From CAIXTV01 sp964543995 (GTDB taxonomy: Bacteria; Bacteroidota; Bacteroidia; Bacteroidales; CAIXTV01), in contig CAZJBB010000221.1 in the NCBI GenBank assembly GCA_964543995.1, positions 1 through 5,166 of the forward strand: a stretch of 5,166 bases of DNA, read 5' to 3'. Position 1 is the stretch's first letter, and each line of letters begins with the position of its first letter. The notes below the pieces were generated by a model. That model was given only the letters and a program-made list of their open reading frames with translations. It did no database searches and had not been told where the DNA came from. Of this stretch, positions 5,112-5,166 are shown piece by piece. The translations under genes were made by a program, and so were the position numbers.

Positions 5112-5166
5112 ATGAAAACAGTATCTATGAGCGGTTCTCTTCGCGAGAACGTAGGGAAAAAAGATG
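5112..5166 (+). CDS. rplY: 50S ribosomal protein L25 (Ctc-type), N-terminal fragment cut by window end
   Basis: The first 18 codons read MKTVSMSGSLRENVGKKD. This is the characteristic start of the long, Ctc-like L25 of Bacteroidota, where SGS-R-x-x-VGKKDAK precedes the 5S rRNA-binding domain. L25 binds 5S rRNA in the large ribosomal subunit. The gene runs off the window edge, so length and domains cannot be judged. The ATG is preceded by AT-rich sequence without a Shine-Dalgarno site. The prs–rplY order is common in this phylum and supports the call. Confidence 0.85.
   Translation, partial: MKTVSMSGSLRENVGKKD

Noticed and set aside
1..5166. CRISPR array, toxin–antitoxin, phage defence or prophage genes
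   Set aside because: There are no regularly spaced repeats, and no gene of these classes is recognisable on either strand.

Overview
The window reads as a contig from a member of the Bacteroidota (probably a draft or metagenome assembly). Three things point there. Several promoters match the Bacteroidota pattern TTTG–N~20–TAnnTTTG. Most starts lack a Shine-Dalgarno sequence. A PRPP synthetase gene is followed directly by a long-form ribosomal protein L25 gene. The genus cannot be told. The first 47 bases are not biological: they are an Illumina TruSeq P7/index/read-2 adapter left on the contig end, and they cut the first gene short.

Left block (48–2766, minus strand). Read from right to left, a free-standing COG2403-type predicted GTPase with its own strong promoter ends in a UUCG-loop terminator. 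About 25 bases further on, a second promoter drives pyrB and pyrI, the catalytic and regulatory chains of aspartate transcarbamoylase. pyrI is incomplete because the adapter starts inside it.

Middle block (about 2670–3860). This stretch is AT-rich and gene-poor. It holds a decayed, MITE-like inverted-repeat element and one small gene of about 31% GC (by hand count) encoding a DUF413/MaoP-like protein. It looks like the only accessory material in the window. A bidirectional terminator separates this gene from the convergent tRNA-Leu.

Right block (3914–5166). tRNA-Leu(CAA) on the minus strand and prs on the plus strand diverge from back-to-back promoters. prs is followed 39 bases later by the first 18 codons of rplY (L25/Ctc).

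Functionally the flanks are housekeeping. PyrB/PyrI commit carbamoyl phosphate and aspartate to pyrimidine synthesis, and Prs makes the PRPP that later joins orotate to ribose phosphate. tRNA-Leu and L25 serve translation. I found no convincing new multi-gene system. The points most worth a second look are the adapter end, the terminator that doubles as a promoter element, the Cys-rich tail of the GTPase, the repeat element and the DUF413 protein.
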